A DNA stretch of 64,000 nt from Phoronis australis (GCA_002633005.1 NMRA01000184.1:546328-610327); one strand, 5' to 3'. Shown: positions 21,656-35,183, numbered from the stretch's first letter. The notes: generated by a model not told the origin, from the letters alone. Made by a program: numbers and translations.

Positions 21656-24600
21656 TAGAACATTTCCTTGTGCACTGCTTATACATAGTACATAGGACTG
21701 AAAACCAGTTCCAGTGATGAATTGAACCTAGGCTTGCTTAGTGGCCAACAGAGGCGATGGTCATTGCCTAAGTAGGGAGTTGCCATATATTGTTGTCAGA
21801 CTAATTTTGTTGACTTTTTATGCAGAGCTGTTCTCCCTGATTTTGAGAAGCAGGCAACCACTGTGTCTGTTTGAATTTGTCTAAATCATACACCAGCAAA
21901 AGTGACTGTAAGAGCTCTGTACACCCACAGGCGTCCTCAGCTTCTGACCGTCCCCAATACACTATATATAATACTACAAGGTATGACACTCCCGACCAGA
22001 AATTCCACGGTTGCTTCACTTCAGCCATCCATATCAATCTCAAAACTCAATAAATTTACACAAAACGAGGTTTTAACAAACCATTAGCAATTGTTCTTTC
22101 TTCTAATACCATTCACGGTGTCCTGCTCCAGCAAGATTGCAACAAATTCGCGGTCAATACACAAAAATGTTCCAAAAAAGCCCACCGAGCTTCCTTTGAC
22201 GGTTCGAGGTCATCTTTAACTGTTTTTATTGTGCTTCAAAACTGGCTTCAGTGACCTAGAACTGATGTTGAATGAGTCTAGAAATACAAATTTCTGTTTT
22301 TCGGTTTTGTGGTGCAAAATTTCTACCAAGATAATGTAACTTGGTTTTCTGGATACAAGCAGTCAGTTATTATCGCCAAAGTAAATTAGCGATCCAGAAA
22401 TGGCGTATTGGTTGTTAGGTAACAGTAAATTTGTTTTTGTCCCAATCATTGTGGACGCACTTAAGCTGCTAATTATTAAATGTGTGTCACACTTAGCTCA
22501 GTGTATTTTCTTTTGTAAGAAGCACATCGCTGCGTGGTGTTAGCAACGTGGTAGAGTGAAATTTCTTTATTTAACCTTTTTGCCTGTTGTGTGCTAAAAC
22601 CAGTTTTACAAGGAGCCATTCTATGTTTGCCTGGTTCTCAAAGTCAGTGAGTGGGACAGATTTCAGAAATTCCCATCAATAGAGAGTGAGTTGTGGGAAG
22701 CTTAAGTGTTACCAGAGTTGTGTCATGAGGTGATAAATAATGTGAGATGGAAGCAAATTCTGTCTCATCTCATTCATAGCTGATGGATTTCTGTTTCTGT
22801 TGCTCTCTCCTGATCTGTTATTCCAACCCAGTTTTCAGTCTGTCTTTCCCTCAGCCACACTGCATTGATTGGTTGGTGGCCAGGGCATTTGTGTTATGTA
22901 ACTGGAGAATTCATTCCTGGAAGACTGGAGTGCTTTTCAAACCAGTCTGACCTAATGAATATCCCTGAGTAAAAATGAAAAGTGACAGTGACCACACATG
23001 AACAATGAACAGTGGGCACTAAACATGTTACTATACTATTGGGTGTGATATCAGTAATGGGATGTGGTTATTGTCAGAGCTGAAATTCAACAAAGTAGTT
23101 TTGTGATTCATTTTGCCTACTGTCCTTCAATTGCATGCATCAGACAGCTTAAAAGTTTGCTTGTGTTTGTGTATGGAACTTTGTTCAATTAATTTCCAAG
23201 ATAGCAGGAGTCTGGGGTCTGGTTTGCAAGCCACACATGTCAAGAGATAGTGGTTGAATTCCATGTTGGTGCTTGTATCATAATACCTAAGTTAATTTAT
23301 GGCAGTTGAGTCACTGTTATGATATGTGCTGGCCATTCAGTAGCCTGTGTGCTTGAGGGCTGGGCTGCTGGTAATCCTTTTATAGGAGATTAGGCTTTGT
23401 CCCCTTTGTTTGGGCTTAGGGTTTGGCATCTCCCATTCTGTTGGTGTGCTGTGAACTGACCACTTCCTGTTGAAACAGCTATCTGGAGTCTGACCCCATG
23501 TACATAAAGCCTTTATCTGTCTGGTTTGGAATTAACAGGGTTTAATTATCATTCAAGGATTAAAGTTTCCTGGTTTCAATTATGAAGTGATCTAGGGGCT
23601 TTTAACAAGTACTAGCAATGTTTCAATGAATCAATTTAACAGTGGTTGAAAGTGATTACTGCCTTGGAGGATAATTATAATTCTGGGGCCTCATTCCATG
23701 AGACTCATGAAAAACCTACTTGTTCAGAATCAGAACCAGGATTTTTAAAGGGGTGGGGGGTTGTCCAACAATTCTAGCTTTGGTATCACTAAAATCATGG
23801 TAAAAATGAGGGGTCGTAGAGTTATAAGGATGTAACTAAACTCTGTTGAACTCTGTCGTGTAGCTTCATAGCTTTTCACATATTTTTCCATTTGTCCGAA
23901 AATGTTTGATGTCAGATTATTGCTTTAACCTATTTGCCATCCACCACAGAACATTTGCAACACTACAACTGTGCATTGGTTTTGTTTTTATTCTAGTACT
24001 AGTATCCTCTCATCTATTTCCTCAAGCCTTGTGGCATGTAGAGTGCGCTGCCAGTTAAACAGAGTATGCAGTTGGATTGCCAGCCAATTTTCAGTACAAT
24101 TTGATTCGGTACTAAGGATGAGTGGTCGTGAAGAAATGTGTTTACCACGTTATATCGCATAAACCACATTTCCTTTGTGTGTCTCTTTGGTACGATGCAG
24201 TTTCCCATTAACATCACATCAAATTTTTAAGCTTTCTCCAGAAAGTTAAAAAAAGAAAAAAAAACGGATTGATTGACATGGTTATCCTGACAAAGGTGGC
24301 AGAGTAAATCAACAAACCCTCAAGGGTCAACTGTTCAGTTGTTTTTTTTTTCTGCTAGTCTTGTGACACTGCGTTTTTAATTACCCAAGTGAAACTCCTT
24401 GAGTCGTATTCCTGGGTCGTGTTTCTCGAAGAGACTCTTGCCTTTTGTTTTTGTTCAAAAGTCAGATATCCAACTACAGTTGATTTTCTGTCTTTTGCAT
24501 TCCTCAATTGTGTTCTGTCTAGTTTAGCAGGCTATGGATTTGTAGACATATTCTCTGACTTCCAGCCATGGCCTGTTTTCTTCAAACAGGCTAAGCCATC

Positions 24601-25348
24601 GGTAGATTAGTTTTTAGTCGAAAGTCATGACAAAACCACTACACTCTTGGTGAAACAGAAGCCTTGAGTTTCTATCTCATTATCTGTTAGTTATCATGAT
24701 GTGACATGAGAGACATCAGAGACATTGTGCACTGTCATGGCACACACTACTGAACCAGCACTTGAGTACTGCTATAATCACTATATATAGTCTTTTAATT
24801 TTTAATGTGACATGTCTTAAATTGAATTTCTTTACAGAGTTTATAAATAAATTGTGACTGACAAATCAGTGGATCTTTTGGGGGAAGCCTTTGACCTCAG
24901 TGGCAAAATCAGCTCTCTGTTGATATTATGTAACCAGACTCACTGCATCTGCTATAGATTCATTGCTTGCTTCTTTTCATGTCTTCTCATTTTGTCAAAT
25001 TTTTATTGAACCTAAGGTACGAGCTTAAATTCTTGGCCAGGGGTCAATGTTCTTGTTTGGGAGCAAGACCCAGTCAACAAATACAGGATCTGGTGGCTAA
25101 CAAGAATTTCTTGTAGGGTGTCATAACTATTATCTGTAAAGTTCAGACCTGTTTACATAGTTCATCTTAGGCCAGTTGTAAGCATACATATGGTCATCTT
25201 CTCAGCCACAGGAAAATGCCTTTGGATCTGGATACGAAATGTGATCTGAGTTAAAGATTCAATTTTCCAATTACGGAAATTGCAATATTTTGTGGTCATT
25301 GTTTTCTTGAACTCTAAATTACTATTCATTCGGTGTGGTAACATCTCA

Positions 25349-25450
25349 ACAATTTCGGACAAAAATAGTTATCTGCTATTACCAAAATTGCTGGTTTTAC
25401 ATTTTTCAAAGACTTCCAACACTGTTTTAGCATGGTTTCTAAAGCATAGT
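25349..25450 (+). repeat. Interspersed repeat family B fragment
   Basis: It shares CGGACAAAAATAG, ACCAAAATTG and a CTTCCAACACTGTTTTAGCA-like stretch with the full-length inverted-repeat element at 53931-54166. It lacks the left tip and right half. Confidence 0.4.
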
Positions 25451-28400
25451 TGGCACTAAGTAATCATTTTGTGAGCTTTTGAAAAACAGAAGCAGGGCAC
25501 TTTCTAGCCAGTTGAATAGGTTGAAATGCAGGCTGTAATAAAAACTTCAATATCTGTTGTGGACCAGCTCTAACAATTTTTGCCAACAGTTAGTTCACGC
25601 CTCCAACTTTTAGAGCATTCCTACGCTGTCATTCCTGCAGAGGTAAGTCTATCGACTTGCATTGCCTTTCATAGCAATGTCGACAAGTGGAAATTTTGGA
25701 AAGACTACTAGTCCTGGATCAGTAGTGTCGGTGAACATTGCTGTAAACAGATGGATTTAACATCGAATCAAAATGTGGATGCTCTTGTATAAAGTTGCTT
25801 AGCTAGTGCCCACCGGTTTGCTTTAATTCACCTTCTCTTAATGCCTGGAAGATTATTAGAAATAATTAGACTTGTGTTGTTTGCTGTTCTCTGTAATGTC
25901 CCTTTAATGAGTATCTAACTAAATCTAAATTACTTCCTGGAATTTCGGTAATTTGTCATATTACGTTTACTTATCATTATGACAGACTCATTAATTCCCC
26001 CTGTAATAACTTACATATTGCACAAAGTGCATTGATTCCTGAACCTGATGTGATAAAATGTAACTTGTGAATAGCTTTTTGTAGGAATTCTGTAAACGCC
26101 CCTTATCCAAATACATGCACATAGACCTACTGTGTACATTTGGAAAATTTTCGGAACACAGCCTCATGGTCAATTATAGTTATCTGAGGTTTGTAGATTT
26201 CCTAAAATGAACACAGTAACCAGCGTAGAGCAAAAACAAGGAATTTGTGAGAAACATTGTGTATTTTAGCATATTTCTGGTTTATAACAAAATACACGTT
26301 TTTAATTGGCAATTCTTCATCTAAATATGGAGGACAAGTGAATTTCATTTTTTCACTTTTCCATAAACACAAAGTATAGGAAAATTTTAGCATATTATTA
26401 GCTTGGCTTGTACAGTCGCAGAAAAAAATTGGTAAAGATATTATTCGCTGGTTGCATGAATTCGTCATTATGCTTGTAAGTAAGCAGTTGTGTCCAAGGA
26501 AGCTACAGTAGTTATGTGTGTTTGGAACAGGCACGCTTTCACGTTGGCGGCGTTAAAATTGATGCTAAAATGAGACATATTGTCTTAAAGAACAATGCAC
26601 AACAAACACTTTTGCAGTGCCAGCAGCAGTAAATTACTTGCAGGAGGATAATTTGCCTTTTAACTATGGAAAATGATAATTTTGGTAATTATTTTTTTAC
26701 AAAACAAGGGGAGAATTACTGTATGTCCATACAAACTTTGCAAGCTGCACAATTGTGGGTGATTCCACGACAACACATTCATGTAGAGCTGCTGCTGTAC
26801 CTTGGACTGGGAGGATCTGATGAAACTGATGCGGCTGGCGATGACTGGAATGATTTGAGATTAGTGCTAACTCATCAGCTGGACTTAGTTTTAGGAATGG
26901 GCCTAATTATTTCTCTCCCTCTTGCTTTGTGCCTTTCTGAAAAAATTATATTGGTTTTGAGGATACTTTGTTTGGACAAGAAGTTTTGTCTTTATCCTTA
27001 AATTTCAATAATTTTTAGTGATTTTTATACCTGGCAGTGCCAACTCGTTGCGTAATGTAGTACTTCAAAAGTAAGTTTGTAGGCTCCTATCTCTGTATTA
27101 AGGTGTTTGATTTCCTGTGTGTGTGGGTTTTTGTGGCCATAAGACCAAAATTTCTTGTAGTGACTGCTAAGCAATCTTGTTTGTCAACTGAGTAATGGCT
27201 ACAGGTGCCTAGTAAACTCTTAAAGCATCTTGTTGGGCGTCCTTGTAAAACGGACATTGATTATCAACTTTTGAAGACCTTATATTTACATCATGAGTTC
27301 TGGTATCGTTTTTTCTCCTTGCAGACATGTGGACTGGGTAGTTCTACCTTGATGCCTCAGGCATTTTACTGTAACTAACTCCTTCTCTCTAGACACGTCA
27401 CCTGTCTATAGGTAAATAAGTGTAAATTATAGAGGCGGAGGCTACAGGTCGTGGAACACAATTTACGTAGCTTAAATTTTGAGAAACCAAAACAATATCT
27501 GTGGCAGTTGCAATGCCCAATGAAGGAAAATATAGTGTGGGTGTTTCACTATGAAAGAAAATGTTCTGTTCTGCTTCATTTGCAATAGTATAAACTTGAC
27601 ATTTCCATATTTTTGACCTTTGACCAGTGGAGCTATTTTTTAATTGATGAACCCAATGCAAATTGTGAGACAAGTTGGCCGACATGGCTTTTGGCAAGGG
27701 AACCCATGGCTTTTGGCAAGGGAACCCGTTGACTGTCATTGACTGGAACATTAGACTGTAACTAATTTACATAGGGCATAGGGTCAAGGGATGCTCATAG
27801 ATTTATAAGAGGGTTGTCTCTTCTGGATTTTTCAGTGGCATAATTAAACGGGAGATTTCTGTAATTTGGGAATCCTAAAAATATTTGTGGTCACATGATT
27901 AGAACTGAAGATGATTATTTTATAATCCAGGTATGTTTTGTAAGAACCATGAAGGTACAGAATTGAAACTTGTCAAGCGACAACTGACACTTGAAGATAT
28001 ATGGTCTTCTAACCACGTCTCACCTGCTGTTCAGTGTGTTTCTGGTATTTGTCTTTTGTTTCTGCCTCCAGGGCTTTTTGACTACACGTTCCCCAACAGA
28101 GACCATGTAATAAAAATCAGACTTAACAACAGGTTGACATTTCAAAAGTCAGAGAGATGGCCCCAGACATGACACCTATACATGATGCATGTTTTATGAA
28201 AGTTCAAAGTCGTCACAGTGTCTGTTAGTGACTCAAATCTGCTATGGTTTACTCTTGACTTGTACTGTCTGAAAAACGGTATACCCCATTGTAAAACTGG
28301 CTAAACTGTTAGCATTTTCACTAGCACTTTCCCTAACAACAGAAACACCATGTAAACGGTCACCAGTTTCACTTTTACTGGTGCTTTGCTTGCTGTTTGA

Positions 28401-28513
28401 ATTACCCCAAAACTGCTGACCACTAAGGATACAAATGCTTGGTGGTAAGAGGCCTTTATTTATTGCCATATTAATCAATTCATGTCCATTTTGACATCAT
28501 ATTTTCATAAAAG

Positions 28514-28632
28514 CAATTCAGGTGGTCAGGAAATGAACTGCTGGGAAAATGACCTCTCGTGGACAACCGGTCTTATCTTGCTAAAATGCTTGCGAAACAT
28601 TAGCGTTTTCACCACTCATGTGATCATAATAA
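28514..28632 (+). repeat. Interspersed repeat family D copy
   Basis: It shares GAAAATGACC, a GTGGA-centred block and the tail TAGCGTTTTCACCACTCATG with 31072-31222 (tail CTAGTGTTTTCGCTACTCATG there). Two diverged copies of one short dispersed sequence. Confidence 0.4.
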
Positions 28633-29323
28633 TGAACTTGCATTCATGAAATTTTTATTTGGTGTTATGGGAATTGGGGAGTCACGAGAAATATTATAAT
28701 TGACAGTGTGACTTTAGGCTCAAGTCCAGTGATAACTTGTTGAGCGTGATGTGAACATGTTGAAGCCAAATTGTCAGAAATGTGTCAAGTTCGAACAGAG
28801 ATTGTTTACTGAACTTACAGGTTAGAATGAATTCCAAGAACTGCTTTTCTCAACAGCCACCAGTGTATGTGTTCACTGAGTGTGTGCAACACTGCAGAAT
28901 CAACAGGCCACTGTGCTGTCTAGTGTTCAAACCTACCATACCTCTTGTATATTACGAAACTGTCACAATATTTATTGTACCCTGCATCATCAACTGATAA
29001 CAGTTTCCAGCCAATGATTAAGCAGTCAGGTGATATCCTATCTGGGGATTACAACAAATTTAAAGCATTTTTCACAGTGAGCAAACGATCATTGGTTAAT
29101 TTTTTCAAACGGGAATAGTTGACTAAGTTGTCATTTTTTCATTAGGCAAATGCTTATTACTTTGGTGAAATGCTCAGAATTTTCCCATCTGATGTGTTTT
29201 ATGCAATATGTGCTTTTTGAAGTAAAACGTCTCTTTTCTGCCGTATTATTTCCTAATTTGAGGAAGCTTTGCTGCTATTATTCATGATGTGCTTTTGTAA
29301 CCGTATTCAAATGTCTGAGAGAA

Positions 29324-29416
29324 ATAATTGCCAAAATTGTCTTTTTTTTCAATTTTTAGTTAGTTTATAGTTAGTGTCCTCAAATCTTCAAAATAGTCTG
29401 GTGGGAGTTATGGTAC
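29324..29416 (+). repeat. Interspersed repeat family B fragment
   Basis: It shares AATAATTGCCAAAATTG and GTGTCCTCAAAT-x-TTCAAAATA with the element at 53931-54166. It directly abuts a family A copy at 29419. Confidence 0.45.
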
Positions 29417-29418
29417 AG

Positions 29419-29575
29419 GTGGCCGTTCCAAGAAAAGTGACTTGGTTGAGACAAATCTTAAATTTCAGTCAATTTTAATACGAAACTTAAATTTCTCTCA
29501 AGACCATTTCAAGGAAGAGATCTCAAGTTTGACTTAAGTTTTTGACTTTTTGTCTTAAATTTTGAAACAGGCCCC
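29419..29575. mobile_element. MITE-like family A copy 1
   Basis: It begins GGCCGTTCCAAGAAAAGTGA and ends GAAACAGGCCCC, imperfect terminal inverted repeats. Internally it shares GAGACAAATCTTAAATTTCA-like and GAAACTTAAATTTCTCTCAA-like blocks with the copy at 47937-48160. It is non-coding. Confidence 0.55.
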
Positions 29576-30207
29576 AGAATGTGAGTATATATACATATAT
29601 ATATATATATGGAAAAATTAGAAAACAAAATTCAGTTATCCGCCATGTTGTTTCCCAGATGGGAGAGATTTTGCCATTTTGAGTTAGACATGACACGACT
29701 CTTGACTCAGTGTTTCGCTGTGGAGTTTCTTTTCAGTGTTTTTACTAGACACATGCAATAGAAGGAAATGGGCAAGTGAAAGCTGAGGGAACATATCGTT
29801 TAAAGGTTTCCTGTCTTGAACGTATTGTTTTCTCACCATAGATGTAGTGTTATCTACAATAACCTTGACATGCAATGTTTATGTTTTAACTGATTGTTTG
29901 ATTGTTTTGCAAAGTAGGAAGTGCGTTTGCACTCAGTTGGATTCTCATGCTACAAGGAATAGAACTGCAAGAACTCTTCAATGTTGTGAGAGCACGAAAG
30001 GGCCTTTGCTTGACCCGTTTTCTAATTCGGGTGTGAATGATGAGCAGGGCGATATGTAATTTCTTTCAGTCCCAAACATTTTGAGATCTCAGAATTTTTG
30101 TATGATTATTTCATCTTATGATTATTTCCCTGAACAACATTGGCAATTTGAGATGAGAGCTGTTGGTCTAGTTAGTAACTGGAGTGTAGGTTAGAAGTCA
30201 TCAGTAA

Positions 30208-30285
30208 AGCAGAGCTCAATGGTTAGCATAACGGCATCTCATCAAATGCGATGTGGCAAAATTCCCAGCTCACCAAAGGAAAACA
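30208..30285 (+). mobile_element. tRNA-like SINE fragment in intron 1
   Basis: GAGCTCAATGGTTAGCATAA is a good A-box-like segment, and GTGGCAAAATTCCCAGCTC follows at about the right distance for a decayed B box and acceptor end. It is probably a SINE remnant. Confidence 0.4.
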
Positions 30286-31071
30286 GCGGTCAACAAACCA
30301 CATTGGCAAGAGCCAAAAATGAAATATCTAAAGCGAAAATGTTCGGCAAATAGTAAAATTTACATAAGTTTTGGATGCTTTCATCAGTAAGGACAGCCAA
30401 CTTTCGTCAGACGTGACACAGTAAATAGCGGAACCGTTGTGACGTCAATATAATCTTGATCACAGATCAAGTGGAATTGAGTGTTAATGCACATTGTGTG
30501 TGTGTATGTCAACATTGATAGTTTCATGACCAATGGATCAACAGTGCTCTAAACTCACACCAATGTGTTAAAATGCATTCACCTCCCGGTCATTGCCTTG
30601 GTTAGATTTCAAAAAGTTTAGCAACTGTTGATGTCACCATTTTAAGTAACTGGGGACTCCCTTATGTTCAGACTGTGTTTATGGGTTAACCAACTGCTTA
30701 TAATTAATTAGCAGGTTGCAATTAAATGGAAGTACAAGTGCCACTGTGCCAGTCAGTGCAAACATGTCTGAGGTTGGGAATTGATTACGTTTTGGAGATT
30801 TCAATGTTGCCGAGTACTTGATTTATCCAAGTTTGAAGTTTGCATGGATCTATATACCCACTTTGGTGAAAATTAAAGTCAAATAGAGGGTTACAAATGC
30901 CGCTTCGACTGGCGCTTTGCTGGAGGTTTGTACCTCACTTTTGTAGCCACACCTCTTCCTTCAAAAGACATGTGCGCAGCAGTGGTAGGAGACATTTGTT
31001 TGTCATCGCATTATTCGTTTTTCACCAATTCTCCCAATCGTTTGATTCCGGTAGTGAGGAGACAAACTAAC

Positions 31072-31222
31072 TGGTGGTGAAAATGACCCCTTTGTGGATA
31101 GCTTGTCTAGAGCTCTGGCTAAATTGGTAGCATTGTGCTAGCGCTATACTAGCGTTTTACTTGCATTTTACTAGCACTTTGGTATTAAAACTGCTAGTGT
31201 TTTCGCTACTCATGTAAGCCTA
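31072..31222 (+). repeat. Interspersed repeat family D copy with internal CTAGCG repeats
   Basis: Related to 28514-28632. It also contains a local tandem of GTGCTAGCGCTATACTAGCG and TACTAGCACTTT motifs. Non-coding. Confidence 0.4.
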
Positions 31223-31726
31223 GTATAATTGGAGCTATGTCTATGACAAATTTCTCCGAGAAAAAAAAAGGTAGCATATTATTTCCAAAGATTATCTCCA
31301 TGGAAACCTTTTCTTGTTCTCTGAGATAAATCAAGTTCTATTAATCCCATGTGAGTGCAGGTCTAGTGCAGCTGATGACTTTTGTAACTCTTGTGTACCT
31401 TAGTGAGGCCAGCCAGGTTACAAACTTGTGGCAAATTCTGACAAGCTGAATCACAGGATTTCAAGCAAATGACTGTAACATGCGGAGAGTGACCAGTGAA
31501 GCATGCTGCCAATGACTTGAGCAGACGATGTGCTGGGAGGTTCAAGAAAAAGAGAAATCACTGAAAATATGGATTGTTCCAAACTTTTTTTTCTTTAGAA
31601 GTGCAGATTTTGCGATGCTAGTTTGGTTTTAGGCAATTGCTGATATGAACTTCAGGAAAAATACTAAATGTTTAATGTTATATCAACAAGTGTTGGTTGC
31701 TTATTTTAACAGTGCCATGAAAGATT

Positions 31727-31970
31727 GTAACCTGCTAATATTTGTTGTTGTTTTGGTCACGTTTTCTTATTAGAAGTGTAACCTGCTAATATGAAATCTT
31801 GTTTTGGTGACGGGTTTTAATTAGAATTCTAACCGGCTAATATATGTATTCGTGTTTTGTCGCATGTTTTTTTATCACAATGATAGCCCGCCAATATGTA
31901 TTCTTGTTTTGGTCACAAGAATTGTAGCCTGCTAATATTTAATTATTTTTTGTCACATAATCCAGAATGG
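31727..31970. repeat. Degenerate tandem repeat, unit about 51 bp, 5 copies
   Basis: A GTAACCTGCTAATAT-like box followed by TTGTTTTGGTCAC recurs near 31727, 31778, 31829, 31883 and 31924. The first three steps are 51 bp and the rest are shifted by indels. Confidence 0.75.
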
Positions 31971-32900
31971 TTAATTCTTCCAGGGCAACAGTATCTGGTA
32001 ATGTTGTCATTGTCCAAGAACAGTTACAGAATCAATCCTTGTTTGTTGGAGATCCATATTACTAACTTGCTAATGAACATGTTTCCCAGTGTCACTGTTC
32101 ACTTTGAAACAAGATCTTTCTTGTTGATTAGTTTGTGTGGTAACAATGACAGGTCACCATGGTGTTGAATACTCTGCCATCAATGTATGTAAAATGTGTG
32201 CCCTTGAAAACACATTATGGCGGAAAAGTGGTATTTCAATTGGTCAAGATTGTTATCAAAGAAAGTATTTCTCCATTGTTGTATTGCTTGTTTGTGTTCT
32301 GTTTTCATTAAACAACGTTTGGTAATTTTTGGTAAGTCTTTGAAAATAATGACTATCCTAGCAAATTTGTGTCTCGTAAAATATGTACCATTTTATTGAA
32401 TCCCAAGTGGTTCTTTTGTGGTTATTTAAAAGTTATGTTGACAGTTAAATTATTCATTGATAAATACTCAACTGCAGACACACAGCATGTGTCACTCTTG
32501 ACACTGAGGTTTGCTTGCTCACTGATAGGTGGCGCTGAAATTTGATGATCTGAGAGAGCTTAATGATGCTTGGCAGTCTAGTTCATCATGGCCCTTGCTC
32601 ACCTGAGGAGAAATAAGTCTGTGCTTTTCCGTTCTTCTCCACCAAGGCTGCAACACATGAACAACAAGTGTGAGCTCTGCCATGCGTCGGTTGGTGTTGA
32701 AAGTGAGGGGTGGGAGAGAATTTCTGATCACAGGCAGGAATTTTTGGGCCTATTGAGGGGGGAATTTTTGTGATTTATTTTTACTGAGGAACATGAGCCG
32801 ATATTCAGCCCCAAAATCAAGGCATTGTAGACCCTGTCCATGATTACGACTGTTCTTTTCTTCATTCCAAAGTTTACTGCTCCATATTTGTTGGGTGACT

Positions 32901-32988
32901 ATGGACTATCTCTGAGATGCACATGGACTATCTCTGAGATGCATATGGACTATCTCTGAGATGCATATGGACTATCTCTGAGCTGCAT
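32901..32988. repeat. 22-bp tandem repeat, 4 copies
   Basis: Four units reading ATGGACTATCTCTGAGATGC plus two bases follow one another exactly (32901, 32923, 32945 and 32967), nearly identical. A recent minisatellite. Confidence 0.9.
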
Positions 32989-33323
32989 GAACATTGTGGC
33001 AGAGACGAGGAGAAACTGTCATGACAGTGGTCAAATGTGATGACTTGGTCGACATGCCCACTTTTTATAATCAGAACTAGACAGAAATTTGGCCAAGGCA
33101 CCTTGCTGCTCCACAGCAAGGGGTACTATGTGCTTTTTGGACAGAAGAAATCACCTCGTTGTGTGGCTTCAACTCCAAACTGGCAGATTTGGCGCTCTTA
33201 ATCGATACAGGTACAACATACAGTGTGGACTTTTTGGAGAAGACCTTGTCAACATGAGGAACCATGTTGCTGTTGTGACTTCTGTCTGATATCTACTTCC
33301 AATATATATGAGCTACCAGTAAA

Positions 33324-33622
33324 CACCCCGGCCAACCCGCGATCGAGAACGACCGGAAGGCGATCGAGAACGAAATTTGGCGCGAGAAGCGAAGCCAGAA
33401 AATGTAAGTAAATTTGATGAATTTTTGGTTGTTTTGAGCTTCAATACGAAAACAGAGACATGAGTTCAAGGCGTAACACATTGAGGAAGGCCAGGTAGAT
33501 GTTTAGGCTTGTGTCTCGTCCAAATATTGGAGAANGTACATCATCGTCGTCTGCCATTTTTGCGGCAAAGTGGCGTTCTCGATCGCTTTCCGGTCGTTCC
33601 CGATCGCGGGTTGGCCGGGGTG
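33324..33622. mobile_element. DNA transposon with 49-bp TIRs and 5-bp target duplication, 299 bp
   Basis: The first 49 bp (33324-33372) match the reverse complement of the last 49 bp (33574-33622) with only two mismatches. The ends start CACCCCGGCCAACCCGCGAT. Exactly outside both ends stands GTAAA (33319-33323 and 33623-33627), a 5-bp direct repeat. The arms are GC-rich with repeated GATCGAGAACG, unlike the AT-rich surroundings. On the minus strand a 38-codon frame starts MADDDDV at 33557, but it crosses an N. The size indicates a non-autonomous copy or an internally collapsed one. Transib/ProtoRAG-type transposases make 5-bp duplications and have ends starting CAC, while a TAA (Harbinger-like) reading is also possible. 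The superfamily is unresolved. Confidence 0.75.
33535..33535. other. Assembly join (single N) inside the transposon
   Basis: One N interrupts the interior of the element at 33324-33622. The flanks are not duplicates of each other, so internal sequence may be missing and the element may be longer than it appears. Confidence 0.8.
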
Positions 33623-34704
33623 GTAAATGTATTTGGTTCTGAACCTGGTACTCAAAGTTGGTTGACTTCTAGGATACTACCCTAAGGGTATCAAGTTTAT
33701 AATCCCTTAATCCTATTTGGGATGAAAGGCTTCCATGCTCCCTGTGGTGAATTAATTACACAGTGGTTAGCTGCCAATTGTGTCACTCCCTGTCAGCAAT
33801 TAATTAGTGTGTGGTTGTAGAAGTTTTCTCACAATACTAACATCTAGCCTTGTTCCTTAGCCTGAGCATTGGCCAGCAGGGTTACATGTCACTATTCCGA
33901 AGGTTGACTACTCCATAAGTGCACTACTCTGAATGTCTGTTAGTGAGGTGGAAGGGACATGCATAAAGTATTGTATTTATGACCATTTAGTGAAGACTGG
34001 CACTGTTGCAGTGGTAGTTTCGACCGTGCTATGTGCGTGGATCCAATGCAGTGGGTAATTAGGTTGAGGAGCAGCTGATAAAATTTTCTGTCGCGCTGTG
34101 AAATTGTGTGATCAGGACATGGATTCAATGAATGTATCCTGGTTGATGATTCATTAATATTCCTACTTCATATTCTTTAAAAAAATGCAAGTCCGTACTC
34201 ATGTTTCCGTATTTACAAGACATACTTTGAAGCCCAACTTCGCATGCCTAACATAGTCTATTACTACCTGGGCATTGTTTTCTGTAGGTGCACCACTGCG
34301 TCTTATAACAGAAGTACCATGTACTTTTACATATAGAAACGTAAAAACTACACCTACTGAGTCTGAAATTTTATGTCTTCAGTGTAGTGAACCTTCAGCG
34401 TTGAACATTTGGAATAGTGGGCTCTTCCTGCCAGCGTGCGGTCAAGTTCCTAATGTGGAAAGTCATGTGAAATGTATTGGTTTCGTTACTTAGTTCACCA
34501 CTTGAGAGTGCTGTGAAGATAGGTGTTGATACTTTCGCATTTAATAAATACATGAAATGCCGTTTGTTTTTTATATTGTTTCGTTGTACGTAATGTATTA
34601 TTCTAAGTTCCCTATCAGTACAATACAAAAACATGTGTAAAGTCTGCAGGACAAGATAACTGGTGCTTGTTAGTATCAACACATCGACATTAGTGTGAAA
34701 GGAA

Positions 34705-34760
34705 CTGAAGTAAAATCTCGCCAATTTAGGACACAGTGGAAGTGAAGTGAAATTCCATTT
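34705..34760 (-). repeat. Interspersed repeat family B end fragment
   Basis: GTAAAATCTCGCCAATTTAG followed by GACACAGTGG matches the terminal sequence of the element at 53931-54166 (right end, reverse orientation). Confidence 0.35.
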
Positions 34761-35183
34761 TCTGTAGAAGATCCATAGCATTAAATTAATGTTTTTTCCA
34801 TATTCAAGTGGTGCTCAACCTCCAGGTCGTCCACAATGACAGAGGCCATTGAGAAATGGGAAAGCAGCAATTGTGGCAACTATATTTTTGTCTAAAATTG
34901 GTGCCATCAGAGTAGCAGTGATGGTTTTGTATGCGATTTGTTGCAAATTCATATTGAAAATTAGATTTCGATAGTTGAGATTTGTGCACTGGGCAGCTTT
35001 GAGCAGTTTTGAAAATGGCGTTAACAGCGTTCCTTTTGTGAATTGGTGATGAATGAAAAGTACATTCATTGTTTGCGAAAAGATGTGCGCTTTGTGGTTA
35101 TAACGTAGAAAATATATCTGAAACTAAATAAGGCGATCCAGATCCTCCCAAGGATACTATTGTTTCGTGAAATGAAGAATATA

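Noticed and set aside
23211-23275. Possible tRNA-like sequence (GTGGTTGAATTCC)
   Set aside because: Only a weak B-box match. No A box at the right distance.
26666-27001. 111-codon frame inside intron 1, plus strand, with a hydrophobic C-terminal half
   Set aside because: It has somewhat protein-like composition, but no family resemblance, no clear splice sites in frame, and it lies in the sense intron of the adaptor gene. Evidence is too weak to call a gene.
27398-27751. 117-codon minus-strand frame in intron 1
   Set aside because: It contains a 22-bp direct duplication (CATGGCTTTTGGCAAGGGAA-type) and shows no domain, start context or splice signals.
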